DNA of 64,000 bases from Glaciibacter superstes DSM 21135 (GCF_000421145.1 NZ_ATWH01000005.1:62001-126000); one strand, 5' to 3'. Shown: positions 9,831 through 19,053, counted from the stretch's first letter. Made by a program: numbers and translations. The notes: generated from the letters alone by a model not told the origin.

Positions 9831-10651
9831 CCCTTGACCGCGCCCTCGAGCACACCGCGAACGAACTGCTTTCGGAAGAGCAGGTAGACAAGAAGCGGAA
9901 GAGCGGTCGCCACGGCGAGCACAGCCATCTGCACGGCAATTTGCGACGTTGACCGGCCTGCGAATTGCAGCACGCCGACGGGCACGGTGTAAAGGTCGGG
10001 GCTTTGAATGTAGACGAGCGGATAGATGAAGTCGTTCCACACCCAGATGACGTTGAAGATCACCACCGTAGCCAGTGACGGGCGTGCCAGCGGCAGCAGT
10101 ACCTGCCAGAAGATCCGAGGGTGCGACGCCCCGTCCATGGTGGCTGCTTCACGGAGTTCTTTCGGAACCGAATCGAAGAAGTTACGCAGAACCAGAATTC
10201 CAAACGGCGTCCACCCGCAGTAGGTCACGACGAGCGCGAGCAGTGAATCCTGGATATCGAGCACCTCGACCCAGCGGTAGCCCGCGATGACAAGGGCCTG
10301 GGGCGGAACCATCAGGCCGACGATGAGGAGGCCGAACCAGAATTGCTTTCCGCGGAACTCGAAGGTGGAGAAGCCATACGCGGCGACGGCCGCGAGTGCG
10401 GCGATGAGCACAACACTCAACACATTGACAATCGCGCTGTTGGTGATCCAATCCAGTAGTCGACCATCCTGGATCAGGAATACGTAGTTGTCGAAGCTCC
10501 AGCGACCGCCGAGGCCGAACGGGTCTGAGAGTGCCGAACTGTTGTCGCGGAACGAAATCGTCCCCATCCAGAAGAGCGGATAGACGATGGTGAGCGCGAG
10601 CAGGCCCAACAGGACATAACGGATGCCGGGGCGGAGAATTTTCGTTCTCAT
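9827..10651 (-). CDS. CUT1 carbohydrate ABC permease (MalG-like)
   Basis: This inner-membrane permease subunit of a sugar ABC importer is 274 residues from ATG 10651. Six membrane segments are apparent, and the cytoplasmic EAA loop reads EAATMDGASHPRIFWQVLLP, the site that docks the ATPase. The short N-terminus and the C-terminal VRGVLEGAVKG are typical of the MalG/second-permease type. The ATG overlaps the stop of the upstream permease. A longer reading to 10792 would overlap that gene and is rejected. No ATP-binding subunit is present in this operon. Confidence 0.92.
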   Translation of the reverse strand: MRTKILRPGIRYVLLGLLALTIVYPLFWMGTISFRDNSSALSDPFGLGGRWSFDNYVFLIQDGRLLDWITNSAIVNVLSVVLIAALAAVAAYGFSTFEFRGKQFWFGLLIVGLMVPPQALVIAGYRWVEVLDIQDSLLALVVTYCGWTPFGILVLRNFFDSVPKELREAATMDGASHPRIFWQVLLPLARPSLATVVIFNVIWVWNDFIYPLVYIQSPDLYTVPVGVLQFAGRSTSQIAVQMAVLAVATALPLLVYLLFRKQFVRGVLEGAVKG

Positions 10652-11574
10652 TTTGAGTCTCCGCTCTTTCGGTCTGCGCGGCTCTGTCTGGTGTAGAAGA
10701 ACGCAAGTATCAGCGTGATCACGAGCAGCACGACGAGGATCGCGCTGCCGTAGCCGACCTGGTTTCCGCTGAACGCTTGGAAGAACGCCCACGTGGACAG
10801 CACTTCGGTGGCATGGTTGGGGCCCCCACCGGTGCTGACGTAGATCGTGGCAAAGACCTTCAAGCTATCGATGGCTGCGAGCAGTACCACCAGCTTGATG
10901 GTGTCCGCGAGCATAGGGATGGTGACGTAGATGGTTTCTTTCCAGCTCCCGGCGCCGTCAACCTTTGCTGCTTCGAAGACATCTCCGGGAAGCGATGACA
11001 TGCTCGACAAAAAGATGAAGAGATAGAGCCCGAATCCCACCCAGACATCGAGAAAGATCAGGATCGGAAGTGCTCGCGACGGATCGGCGAGCCACGAACC
11101 CGCGAACGAGCCAAGTCCGATAGATGTCAGGAGAGGGTTGATCAGTCCGTTGTTTGGATCGAGCACGAACTTGAGCACGATTCCCACGACGACCAGAGAG
11201 AGGGTTGTCGGCACCAGGAAGATTCCCTGGAACAGGTTGCTGAGAGGAAACGCGCGTCGGAACGCCAGCGCGAGCGCGAGGGCGAGCACGGTTTTCAGAA
11301 CCACGGAGCCGAGGAGGAAGGCGACATTGTGCACGAGAGCCTGCAAGAAGACAGTGTCTTTTGCGAGCCGAATGTAGTTGTCGATTCCGTTGGTGCGGAT
11401 CTGGTCGTAGCTGAAACCGTTCCAGTCCGTAAAGCTCAGCAGCACCGTGAGCAGCAGCGGGATGAGGAGGAAGGCGATGAAGAAGAAATACCCGGGAATT
11501 ATCCAGGCGAACGCTTTCGCTGACGAGCCCTTCCGCCTTGGCTTCTTCGTCGCGACCACAGTTGTGCTTGTCAT
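10648..11574 (-). CDS. CUT1 carbohydrate ABC permease (MalF-like)
   Basis: This is the first permease of the importer, 308 residues from ATG 11574 with six membrane segments. The EAA loop is FEAAKVDGAGSWKETIYVTIP. It follows the solute-binding-protein gene by 76 bases and overlaps the next permease. A longer TTG start at 11646 would run up against the end of the binding-protein gene and leave no ribosome binding site, so it is not used. Together with its neighbours it forms an inner-membrane channel for a mono- or oligosaccharide that cannot be named from sequence. Confidence 0.9.
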   Translation of the reverse strand: MTSTTVVATKKPRRKGSSAKAFAWIIPGYFFFIAFLLIPLLLTVLLSFTDWNGFSYDQIRTNGIDNYIRLAKDTVFLQALVHNVAFLLGSVVLKTVLALALALAFRRAFPLSNLFQGIFLVPTTLSLVVVGIVLKFVLDPNNGLINPLLTSIGLGSFAGSWLADPSRALPILIFLDVWVGFGLYLFIFLSSMSSLPGDVFEAAKVDGAGSWKETIYVTIPMLADTIKLVVLLAAIDSLKVFATIYVSTGGGPNHATEVLSTWAFFQAFSGNQVGYGSAILVVLLVITLILAFFYTRQSRADRKSGDSK

Positions 11575-11650
11575 CTTTACCACGCGAGTTTCTGTTGGTG
11601 TGGGGCGCGGGCCGCTACTGCGACCCGCGCCTTGAGGATGTGTCAAGCGG

Positions 11651-12949
11651 CTATCCGGCTACCTGGGCAGCTGCGGCCTGCACCGATGTCACGAAGTCCG
11701 ACGGCGTCATGGTGCCCGCGGCGACGGCAGTCGCCCCGTTGTACATCGCCTGGTCGCCGACTGCGGGTTCAACAAGGCCCTCGAAGTACGTGATGAAGCC
11801 TTGTCCGCCGCTTTCGAACGCGGCTGCTGCCTGGTCCCACGCCGGCTTCAGCCCGTCGGGCAGAGAAGCTTCTGACCCCGCAATCAGGTTCATCGCAGAA
11901 GCCTCGGAGAACAGTTTCCCGGTTGACTTTTGCGCGAGGTAGTCGAGGAACGCGTATGAGGCTTCGGTATCCTCCACGGCTGAGGGGATACCAAAGCCCT
12001 CGTTGACCCCACCGAGCTGTTCAACCGATGGAGCGGACGGATCGATCTGCGGGAACGCGGCACCCTGCACTTCGAACGGCGGTGGCGTTTCAGCAATCGT
12101 CTGTTCGAACCACGAACCGGTCTGCATGAAGGCCGCCTTCCCAGAAAGGAACAGCGACATCATCGAGTTGTAGTCCGAACCCGCAACTCCCTCGGGGAAC
12201 ACCCCCGCGTTCGCGAGTGACGCCAGGTCTTCGGCCGCTTGAAGGAAGCAGGGGTCATCCCACGTGACACCGTCTTGTGCCGCAGCTGCGTTGATGGTGT
12301 CGATGCCGCAGCGCTGGATGGCCAGGAGATACCACCACTGCGCGGCTTGCCACCCTTCGCCACTGTAGAGGGACACGGCACTGACACCCGTGCCCTTCAG
12401 CTTGGCTGCGATGTCAATGAAGTCGCTGACCTTGGTCGGCATCTGGATGTCGTACTGCTTCAGGATCTCTGGATTCGCGTAGAGGACGTTGCTTGTGTAG
12501 AGGTCGAGGGGGATGCAGTAGACCTTGCCTTCGTACGAACAGAGGCTCTTCACCGACTGGCTGTCCGCGTATGAGAATGAGTCTTTGTTGCTCTCCCACC
12601 ACTCTGTGATGTCGGTCAGGAGACCGGCCTTGGCATAATCCTCCGTCTGTTTGAACCCCTCGAACTGGAGGACTGCCGGCGGATTCTTGCCAGAGATGCC
12701 GGTTCTGACCACCGTGTCGGCTTCGCCGTCTGCGAGCTGGCGATTCGTGAACTCGGCGTCAGGGTGTTCCTCGTTGTATCCGTCGACCACAGCTTGCATC
12801 GCTTCATTACCGGAACCGGACAATTGGTGCCAGACGGCGAGTTTTGTTGACCCGCCACCCCCGCCGTTCGCCAGACCGCAGCCACTGAGCATCAGAGCAG
12901 CAGACACCGCTGCACCCGTGATCAGTAAGAACCTAGCCTTCCTTTTCAT
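11651..12949 (-). CDS. Sugar ABC transporter solute-binding lipoprotein
   Basis: This 432-residue family 1 extracellular solute-binding protein has a lipoprotein signal peptide (MKRKARFLLITGAAVSAALM, then LSGC), so it is membrane-anchored by its Cys. It should capture the sugar for the two permeases downstream. ATG 12949 has GAGGTG upstream; the frame is open to 13030 but the extra residues are not signal-like. A GCTCAGATGAGC box about 100 bases upstream, next to the stop of the SorC gene, probably controls this operon. The order is binding protein, permease, permease, lacI, hydrolase, cupin isomerase. Confidence 0.93.
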   Translation of the reverse strand: MKRKARFLLITGAAVSAALMLSGCGLANGGGGGSTKLAVWHQLSGSGNEAMQAVVDGYNEEHPDAEFTNRQLADGEADTVVRTGISGKNPPAVLQFEGFKQTEDYAKAGLLTDITEWWESNKDSFSYADSQSVKSLCSYEGKVYCIPLDLYTSNVLYANPEILKQYDIQMPTKVSDFIDIAAKLKGTGVSAVSLYSGEGWQAAQWWYLLAIQRCGIDTINAAAAQDGVTWDDPCFLQAAEDLASLANAGVFPEGVAGSDYNSMMSLFLSGKAAFMQTGSWFEQTIAETPPPFEVQGAAFPQIDPSAPSVEQLGGVNEGFGIPSAVEDTEASYAFLDYLAQKSTGKLFSEASAMNLIAGSEASLPDGLKPAWDQAAAAFESGGQGFITYFEGLVEPAVGDQAMYNGATAVAAGTMTPSDFVTSVQAAAAQVAG

Positions 12950-13045
12950 TGCATTCACCTCTTCGTGTCGGGATGGCCTGGGCAGACCGGGAACGTTTCC
13001 AACCGATAGAAGAACACACTGATAAGTCAATCGTCAAACTTCCGT

Positions 13046-13057
13046 GCTCAGATGAGC
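13046..13057. promoter_or_regulatory. Candidate SorC operator 1
   Basis: GCTCAGATGAGC (arms GCTCA/TGAGC) lies between the end of the SorC-type gene and the transporter operon. The identical 12-mer occurs at 14015-14026 in the divergent promoter of the same regulator, which makes chance unlikely. Confidence 0.65.
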
Positions 13058-13067
13058 GCGGCCCGGC

Positions 13068-13997
13068 TTACGCGCTGAGCAGTCGTCGTGCCAACTCGCA
13101 ATCTGTGACAAGTGAGTCGATGACTCCCGATGCGATCGCGACTCGCACCGCCTCTGTCTTGTTCTCGCCGCCCGCCACACCGATCACCTCGCCGATGGCT
13201 CGCAACTGCTCTGTTGAGGCAGCGATGCAGAGTTCCGCGATGTCATCGACTACCCGACCGCGCGTGTCGATGAGCGTCGCGCCGATCTCTGCTTGGACGC
13301 CCCGTTCCAGAAGCTGTTGACGCCGTTCGCCTCCGATTGCGGCATTGTGATACATCTCAGAGTCGGGCGGAGCCCAACTGCCGATGGCGACCATTGCGAG
13401 CGTCACACGGTTGATCTGCTCCAGCGAATTCTGTACGTCGATCTGGCGTCGGATGGCACGCGCGGAGGCTTTGTCGGATGCCACCAGCGGAGCGTACAGC
13501 GTGAAAGCATTGCCTTCCGCGGCGCGACTGACACGGCGAATGACGTCGACTGCGGTGCTTTGGATAGGGCCGGCGACGCCTGCCAATTGCACAACGTCAC
13601 AGTGGGAGATGTTCGTAAGCGTCCGCGCCATAACGCTCATTGTGCGCCCGGCGGTCAAGCCAATCACGTCGCCATCGACGGCAATCTCCGACAGGAGCAG
13701 AGCGGCAACTCGACCGAGGTACTGTTGCACGAGCTCCGGTGATTCGACCGGCGTCGCCACGGCGAGCGCACGGCGAAGTCCGAAAGCGTCCTGGAGTCGC
13801 TTGGAAAGATCGGCATCGACCGGGCCAGGCGCGCGAACAGTGATGTTGACCATGCCCGCCTCGCGCGCATCGTCAAGCATGCGGGCAACCCTGAATCGGC
13901 TCACGCCCATTTCGGCTGCGATTTCAACACGTGAGCGGCCGTCGATGTAATGGCGTTTGGCGGCGAATGCGAGTTTCACTGATTCCTCTGGACCCAT
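13068..13997 (-). CDS. SorC-family sugar-binding transcriptional regulator
   Basis: The 309-residue protein has an N-terminal helix-turn-helix (RSRVEIAAEMGVSRFRVARM, residues 22-41) and a large C-terminal sugar-phosphate-binding domain of the SorC/DeoR-effector type (DVIGLTAGRTM, VVQLAGVAG and VIGVAGGENKTEAV are recognisable). Such tetrameric regulators respond to phosphorylated sugars. It is divergent from the zinc dehydrogenase (116 bases between starts) and upstream of the transporter operon. Identical GCTCAGATGAGC boxes in both regions make it the probable regulator of both units and of itself. Confidence 0.88.
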   Translation of the reverse strand: MGPEESVKLAFAAKRHYIDGRSRVEIAAEMGVSRFRVARMLDDAREAGMVNITVRAPGPVDADLSKRLQDAFGLRRALAVATPVESPELVQQYLGRVAALLLSEIAVDGDVIGLTAGRTMSVMARTLTNISHCDVVQLAGVAGPIQSTAVDVIRRVSRAAEGNAFTLYAPLVASDKASARAIRRQIDVQNSLEQINRVTLAMVAIGSWAPPDSEMYHNAAIGGERRQQLLERGVQAEIGATLIDTRGRVVDDIAELCIAASTEQLRAIGEVIGVAGGENKTEAVRVAIASGVIDSLVTDCELARRLLSA

Positions 13998-14014
13998 GGG
14001 TGGGACTCCTTTGC

Positions 14015-14026
14015 GCTCAGATGAGC
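14015..14026. promoter_or_regulatory. Candidate SorC operator 2
   Basis: A second exact copy of GCTCAGATGAGC, 17 bases upstream of the SorC-type start codon (minus strand) and 87 bases upstream of the dehydrogenase start (plus strand). It is placed to regulate both divergent genes. Confidence 0.65.
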
Positions 14027-14113
14027 GGACATGTTGTGAATATGTGAACGGTCGAAGTTATAGTAACCGTGCCCACCGCTACGAATCGCGCTATGCCGCC
14101 AGGAGAACCAAAC

Positions 14114-15139
14114 ATGTCATCGAAGAATCCGACAATGCGAGCCAGCATTCTCAGCCGAGCAGGTCAGGTGGGTGTCGAGAATATCGACGTACCGCAGATC
14201 GATGGCGACCAGGTTCTGGTGCGCGTAGCGGCCGTCGGCGTCTGCGGTTCAGACGTGCACTATTTCCAAGAGGGAAGAATCGGAGACTTTGTTGTCGATC
14301 AGCCGCTGATCCTCGGCCACGAGGCATCCGGCACGATCGTCGCCGTTGGCAGCCTGATCTCTGAAACCCGTGTCGGCGAAAGGGTATCGATCGAACCTCA
14401 GCGCGCCTGTCGGATCTGCGAGCAATGCAAGAACGGCCGCTACAACTTGTGCGCGGCGATGGAGTTCTACGCGACGCCTCCCATCGACGGAGCATTCGCG
14501 GAATATGTGGCAATTCAGGCCGACTATGCGTATCCGATTCCCGCCTCCATGAGTTTGGATGCCGCAGCTTTGTGTGAGCCGTTGTCTGTCGGAATTTGGG
14601 CGAATCAGAAGGCGCACACACGGCCCGGTTCACGGATTCTGATCGCGGGAGCCGGACCCATCGGGATCATCATCACGCAGGTCGCTTCCGCCTTCGGCGC
14701 AAGCGAAATTATCGTGAGTGACCCGGTTGCCGACCGACGCGCCAGCGCCAAGCGGTTCGGTGCAACCCGAGTGATTGATCCAATGGTCGAAGATATCGCG
14801 ACGTCGGGCCTCGAAGTGGATGCCTTCATTGACGCTTCTGGAGCAGCGCCAGCGGTGCGAGCCGGAGTCATGGCGGTTGCGCCGGCTGGCCGGATCGTGC
14901 TCGTCGGTATGGGTGCAGACGACGTTGAGCTCCCCGTTTCGCGGATCCAGAATCGGGAACTCGAACTGACCGGGGTGTTTCGTTACGCCAATACCTGGCC
15001 TCTCGCGATCGAACTGGTGTCGTCTGGTCGCGTAGACCTCGACGCTCTTGTCACTGGACGATTTGGCCTCGACGACGTTGAGTCTGCGCTCAATGCGGCA
15101 GGCGATCCGGCGACATTGAAAGCGATCGTCGTTCCGTAG
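14114..15139 (+). CDS. Zinc-dependent medium-chain dehydrogenase (sorbitol/xylitol type)
   Basis: This 341-residue NAD(P)-dependent polyol dehydrogenase of the MDR superfamily shows catalytic zinc ligands C44 (GVCGSD) and H69-E70 (GHEASG), and structural zinc cysteines C99, C102, C105 and C113. The nucleotide fold is GAGPIGIIITQ. ATG 14114 has AGGAGA seven bases upstream; the frame extends to 14069 but that start has no ribosome binding site. It is divergent from the SorC regulator and shares its operator, so it probably oxidises the sugar alcohol or sugar handled by the adjacent transporter. Confidence 0.9.
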   Translation: MSSKNPTMRASILSRAGQVGVENIDVPQIDGDQVLVRVAAVGVCGSDVHYFQEGRIGDFVVDQPLILGHEASGTIVAVGSLISETRVGERVSIEPQRACRICEQCKNGRYNLCAAMEFYATPPIDGAFAEYVAIQADYAYPIPASMSLDAAALCEPLSVGIWANQKAHTRPGSRILIAGAGPIGIIITQVASAFGASEIIVSDPVADRRASAKRFGATRVIDPMVEDIATSGLEVDAFIDASGAAPAVRAGVMAVAPAGRIVLVGMGADDVELPVSRIQNRELELTGVFRYANTWPLAIELVSSGRVDLDALVTGRFGLDDVESALNAAGDPATLKAIVVP

Positions 15140-15284
15140 AGTTCCTGTGATGCGCGAGGGGCTCTACACGTGAGCGTGCACGTGTGGGCATGCAGTGAAA
15201 TTCGCGATGCTTTCTTAATCGATTCACGCGAGGAGTCTGCCGTGCCCGGCATGGGGTGACCTTGAGCGTGCGGGGTACGCACGA

Positions 15285-15334
15285 GTGCGGCCACATCGTC
15301 TGTCTGAGTGTTCAGACCGACGATGTGACCGCAC
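15285..15334. repeat. Family A palindrome, full copy
   Basis: Arms 15285-15307 and 15312-15334 pair at 21 of 23 positions around a GTGT loop. The left arm begins GTGCGG and carries ACATCGTC; the right arm carries GACGATGTGACCGCAC. It lies between the convergent ends of the dehydrogenase and the DUF5722-like gene. There is no T-tract. Related copies are at 24060, 52512 and 59443, with degenerate ones elsewhere. Confidence 0.8.
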
Positions 15335-15372
15335 GGGTGCGACGCGCTGGCCTCCCCGGGCCCCGGTGTCGA

Positions 15373-18300
15373 CTAGTTCGTGAAGTACCCCACATCGTCG
15401 ATCTGGAACTTGGGAACCCAATTGGGATAGTCGGTCCCGATCGCGGCGAACGAGACCTCGAACGAGATCACGGCACTGCGCGAGTCCCAATCGCTCACAT
15501 CGATCGACAGTTCATTCCATTTGTCCGGTGAGAACTCGGTGTTCTTCTGCGTCACGGTGGTGCCGTCCGCAGCGGTCAACGTGAACGTGGCCACATACCC
15601 GGTGGCACCCGGAGCACCGCCGTACGAGTCCGCCCACACGTACACCGACTTCGCCTCGCTCAGATCGACCGGTTTCGCCGGTGTCGCCGAAATGACCCGC
15701 GGAGTCGTCGCTGGAGTGGGCGAGCTCGTTGCTTCGAGCGCTCCGACGCCGCCGTGCGGCGTACCTGGGCCGTTGGCAAAACTCGTGACCCGGGCGATGG
15801 AGTCGACTTCTGCTCCGGCCTCCCAGCCCTGCGTATCGACTTCGAAGTCGTACGCCCCGTTCGGCGCAGGTGGAGGTATCGTCACCGTCGCCTTGACGGT
15901 GTCACGTCCGAGACTCACACAGAGCGTGCTCGCGTCACCGCGAACTGCACTGACGGTGAAGTCCACCGTGGCAACGCCTCCTGTCGGCGTTTGAGGGATA
16001 TGCGCAGCATTCCCGCGCACGTCGAAATCACCGCAGTCGTCCGGGATACGCACGGCACCACGGAGCGTATCCACGTCCAGGTTGGTGAGAGTCACCGTCA
16101 GCTTCGACCCGACGAGTTCTGCACTGTCCGTTGCGGCAGCAACCACAACGTTCGGAGACTGGGACTTGCCGACCGACTCCGACAGCGAGACTGACTTGAT
16201 ATCGAAGGACGTCACCGGTTCGGATGTCCCGGTGCCGCGAACCATGACCTTCAGCCTGGCCAGGCTGTCACCTGCAACCGCCTCCGGCAGTTGCAGCGCG
16301 ACGGAATGGAACTCGCCATCGGCCAGAACCCGGGCCTCACCCTCGACCACCTGGCCGGAGGATGTCGTTGCCCTGATCCCTGCGAATATTTCTGTGCCCA
16401 GTTCGGTATCGGCCGGAATCCTGACGGAGGCACTGAGCCAGCCGCTGGCCGCAATCGCGTCATCCTCCGTGAACGTCTTGGCGACGCTTCGCCGCTGCTT
16501 GGCGAATTTTTCAGGCGCGTCGACGACGTGCAGTACGCCGTCGCCTGCGGTCGCCTCAGCCACGTTGTCTGATGGCTCCCAGCCGTTCTCGTCGCTGTCA
16601 AACGAACCCAGCGAATCGGAGCCACTTTCTCGCCCGTCGACGCGTGTTCCCACGGTGGTCGTGATCGGCCGCTCGTCAAGCACGGCCGGGTCGAAACCGT
16701 CGATCACATCTGCCCAGTCATCGATCCCGATGATTTCCTTGGCGAACTCCGTAACCTCGAGCGAGCGTGCCGTGTCGATGTACTTGAACACGTCATAGCT
16801 GTACTTCTGACGCAACGGCGCATTCGGGCTGTCCGTCGTGTAGTCGGACGCCCACAGGCCCAGATTCAATCCGCCCTCCAATTGGTGATCGACGTGGCGG
16901 TGCAGGATGAAACTGTCGATCGACGGCAGGAATCGAATCTTGTAATAGGCGTATGCGAAGCATGCTGCCTGCAATTTCTCCGCGTCAGGAGTGAGATTGC
17001 TGCCCGGTCCAGGTGAGTGACAGCCCTGCTCCGAGAGAATGATCCGGCGTGGTTCGCCCTCGTACATCAGTTCGCTCGATGCCAAGTATTCCGGAAGAAC
17101 CTGGATGTTCTTGAATGTGATCAGCTTGCTGTCGACACTGTCTGTCGCATTCGTGTCATTCCAGACATCGGGCTTGAACAGGTCTTGGGGATACGGGTGG
17201 AACGCGAGGAACCACGGGAAGTCGCCGCCCGATTTCGAGATCGCGTTCAGCTTGTCGATCACGTCTCTAGACGGATAGAAGCGGGTCGCATTTCCCCCGG
17301 CCGGAACCGTCCAGTGCTGTGTCAACGAGGTGTATGTGCGCGCTTTGTCGTAGTACTTGCGCGATGACAGCGACATGATGCGCAACGCACGCGAATAGTC
17401 ATTCAGGAACTCGTCGATCGTCTTCTCGCCCGAGTTCGACCAGATCCACTGCGCGTCGACCTCGTTGCCGACGATGAAACCGACGGCACGCCCGAACTCC
17501 TCATCGGTACGCGACCAGCGGCTCGCGATGAACTCCATCGCAGCTGTCGTGTACTTCATGCCTTTGTCGGTGGCGGTGTTGAACCCGAACACAGGTCCGG
17601 CGCCGGGCTCGCGTGAGGCATCTGGGTGAATCAGGATGTTTGCAGCGCTGTCTGGCTCGTCATCGTGTTCGTAAAGGAGCACGATCAAGTTGACCAGGGT
17701 GCCGTTGTCCGACACCGCCTTGATCTGTGTATCGAGCGCTTCGACTTCGGCGGCGTCGAAATAGTATTCCTGGCCGCCGCTGGCGAAGGCGATGTTGTCG
17801 TCGCTCGTCTTCTTGTTCAGCATGATGGCGGCCAGGTCGAGGTTGATCGCTGCGTGTTGCACACCGAGGCTCTCAGCATCGTCTGACATCTGCACCTGAA
17901 GGCCCTTTTTGTCCAGCACCTGAGGAAAGTCCGCCGTAGTTGCCGGTGTCAACTGCAGGTCGTCTGCGAAGTGCGGCGCACCGATCGCAGTGCCATCGAC
18001 TGCCGCGGTGAACTGCCCGTAGAGGCTGTCGGTTCCGTCTGCCTGAAGGCGTGGCCCCTCGACAGAGAATGAGCCGTCTGCACCGGCAACGGTGGTGCCG
18101 AACTCCTGCGCGTCTTCGGTGGTCGCGGCTGAGTGTGCGCTCGAGACGAACACGTCAACGTCGGTGCCGGCCTGCTCAGCGCCGACCGAGCCGGCGACGG
18201 TGATCACTTCGTCTGCCACAGCGACGGATGCGACGCCAGCGCTTGATTCGGCAGCTGGCTGCGGAACGTCAGTCGGCTGTGGTGACTCAGGCACCTGTGT

Positions 18301-18501
18301 TTCGGTCGGCTGTGGTGTTTCAGACGGCTGTGCTGTTTCAGACGGCTGTGTTACAGGCGGCTCGGTTTCGCTCTGCAGAACAGAGTGCTCCGCTGGTCGT
18401 GGCGAAGCTGCCGCTGCCCCCGCGGAGACACCGCTCAGAAGCAGGGCCGCTGTCGTGGCAATCGCCGCGATTCCCCTGAATCGTTTTCTACCCGTGTGCA
18501 T
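15373..18501 (-). CDS. Secreted DUF5722-like clan GH-A glycosidase candidate
   Basis: The 1042-residue protein starts at ATG 18501 (AAGGA upstream) with a signal peptide ending near AGAAAAS. A Pro/Thr/Glu-rich linker follows, built from imperfect QPSET/QPTET repeats. A small beta-domain precedes a TIM-barrel core resembling DUF5722 (MSDDAESLGVQHAAINLDL). FIVGNEVDAQW gives E347 as acid/base candidate and LSEQGCHS gives E491 as nucleophile candidate, the clan GH-A arrangement. Two C-terminal modules look like carbohydrate-binding beta-sandwiches (YDFEVDTQGWEAG near residue 870). No cell-wall sorting signal is present. A LacI-type box 197 bases upstream ties it to the glycoside regulon. The substrate is unknown. 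Confidence 0.65.
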   Translation of the reverse strand: MHTGRKRFRGIAAIATTAALLLSGVSAGAAAASPRPAEHSVLQSETEPPVTQPSETAQPSETPQPTETQVPESPQPTDVPQPAAESSAGVASVAVADEVITVAGSVGAEQAGTDVDVFVSSAHSAATTEDAQEFGTTVAGADGSFSVEGPRLQADGTDSLYGQFTAAVDGTAIGAPHFADDLQLTPATTADFPQVLDKKGLQVQMSDDAESLGVQHAAINLDLAAIMLNKKTSDDNIAFASGGQEYYFDAAEVEALDTQIKAVSDNGTLVNLIVLLYEHDDEPDSAANILIHPDASREPGAGPVFGFNTATDKGMKYTTAAMEFIASRWSRTDEEFGRAVGFIVGNEVDAQWIWSNSGEKTIDEFLNDYSRALRIMSLSSRKYYDKARTYTSLTQHWTVPAGGNATRFYPSRDVIDKLNAISKSGGDFPWFLAFHPYPQDLFKPDVWNDTNATDSVDSKLITFKNIQVLPEYLASSELMYEGEPRRIILSEQGCHSPGPGSNLTPDAEKLQAACFAYAYYKIRFLPSIDSFILHRHVDHQLEGGLNLGLWASDYTTDSPNAPLRQKYSYDVFKYIDTARSLEVTEFAKEIIGIDDWADVIDGFDPAVLDERPITTTVGTRVDGRESGSDSLGSFDSDENGWEPSDNVAEATAGDGVLHVVDAPEKFAKQRRSVAKTFTEDDAIAASGWLSASVRIPADTELGTEIFAGIRATTSSGQVVEGEARVLADGEFHSVALQLPEAVAGDSLARLKVMVRGTGTSEPVTSFDIKSVSLSESVGKSQSPNVVVAAATDSAELVGSKLTVTLTNLDVDTLRGAVRIPDDCGDFDVRGNAAHIPQTPTGGVATVDFTVSAVRGDASTLCVSLGRDTVKATVTIPPPAPNGAYDFEVDTQGWEAGAEVDSIARVTSFANGPGTPHGGVGALEATSSPTPATTPRVISATPAKPVDLSEAKSVYVWADSYGGAPGATGYVATFTLTAADGTTVTQKNTEFSPDKWNELSIDVSDWDSRSAVISFEVSFAAIGTDYPNWVPKFQIDDVGYFTN

Positions 18502-18698
18502 GACTTTCCTTCCCGCCAGGGCGGAGCCCATTTCGCGTCTACACAGCCTGTCGTCCCCCGTTCGCGGGGGCAATGAATCGCGTGAACACTGGCCGCAAGT
18601 GGACACACCGGGGCAGCGCGGCGACAATCGACCACCAGGCGCAGTCGTCTGGCGAGGTGTGTGCACTTGACAGATCACTGGTATTTCCGAAATCCTAA

Positions 18699-18710
18699 TG
18701 AAACGTTTTA
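18699..18710. promoter_or_regulatory. LacI-type operator box 2
   Basis: TGAAACGTTTTA, whose reverse complement equals box 4 at 30558. It lies in the 282-bp gap between the start of the secreted DUF5722-like gene (minus strand) and the LuxR-type gene (plus strand). Distance alone does not decide which gene it serves; the glycosidase is the more likely target. Confidence 0.6.
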
Positions 18711-18783
18711 CATACTCGTCGGCACTGACCATCCGGCGAGGGATGAGCCAGTAGGTCGCTCGACTCGACGAAGAGGAACATCA

Positions 18784-19053
18784 GTGACAGTCACCGCCGC
18801 GCGCCGGCCAGCGCAGCTGATTGAGCCCGTGCAATCGAGTGGGCCAGCGCGGTCGAGTGGGCCAGCGCTGGATGCCAGCGACCTGCGCATTCTCACGATG
18901 GTCGCTGACGGTCATCAGATCGATGTTGTCGCGCAGCGACTCAATCTTTCGAGCAGGACTGTGCGGCGTCGCACGAAAGCCATGTGCGATCGATTCGGCG
19001 CGCGCGCCCCGATCCAGGTCGCCGTCTGGGCAGCTCGCCACGGCTTGATCTAA
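18784..19053 (+). CDS. Small LuxR-type helix-turn-helix protein
   Basis: The protein is 89 residues from GTG 18784, with GAGGA upstream. The C-terminal half is a GerE/LuxR DNA-binding domain (LRILTMVADGHQIDVVAQRL, then SSRTVRRRTKAMCDRFG). No receiver or sensor domain is present, so it is a stand-alone DNA-binding protein. A longer frame to 18661 exists but crosses the LacI box. The last 51 codons and 34 downstream bases are repeated at 20042-20235, with a toxin-antitoxin module between the copies. Confidence 0.7.
   Translation: MTVTAARRPAQLIEPVQSSGPARSSGPALDASDLRILTMVADGHQIDVVAQRLNLSSRTVRRRTKAMCDRFGARAPIQVAVWAARHGLI

Noticed and set aside
9831..10040. Longer start for the LacI gene in the sugar operon
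   Set aside because: It would overlap the permease by 70 codons; ATG 9830 overlaps the permease stop as expected.
10652..10792. Longer start for the second permease
   Set aside because: The extra residues overlap the upstream permease and are Arg-rich; ATG 10651 sits in an ATGA overlap.
15215..15226. TTAATCGATTCA, similar to the LacI boxes
   Set aside because: It lies between convergent gene ends, not before any start codon, and differs from the consensus at two key positions.
15285..15334. Hairpin as a tRNA or small RNA gene
   Set aside because: A single long stem with a 4-base loop; no cloverleaf, no conserved T-loop and no promoter.
18300..18360. Short direct repeats containing TTTCAGACGGCTGTG
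   Set aside because: They encode the Pro/Thr/Glu-rich linker repeats of the secreted enzyme and need no separate role.
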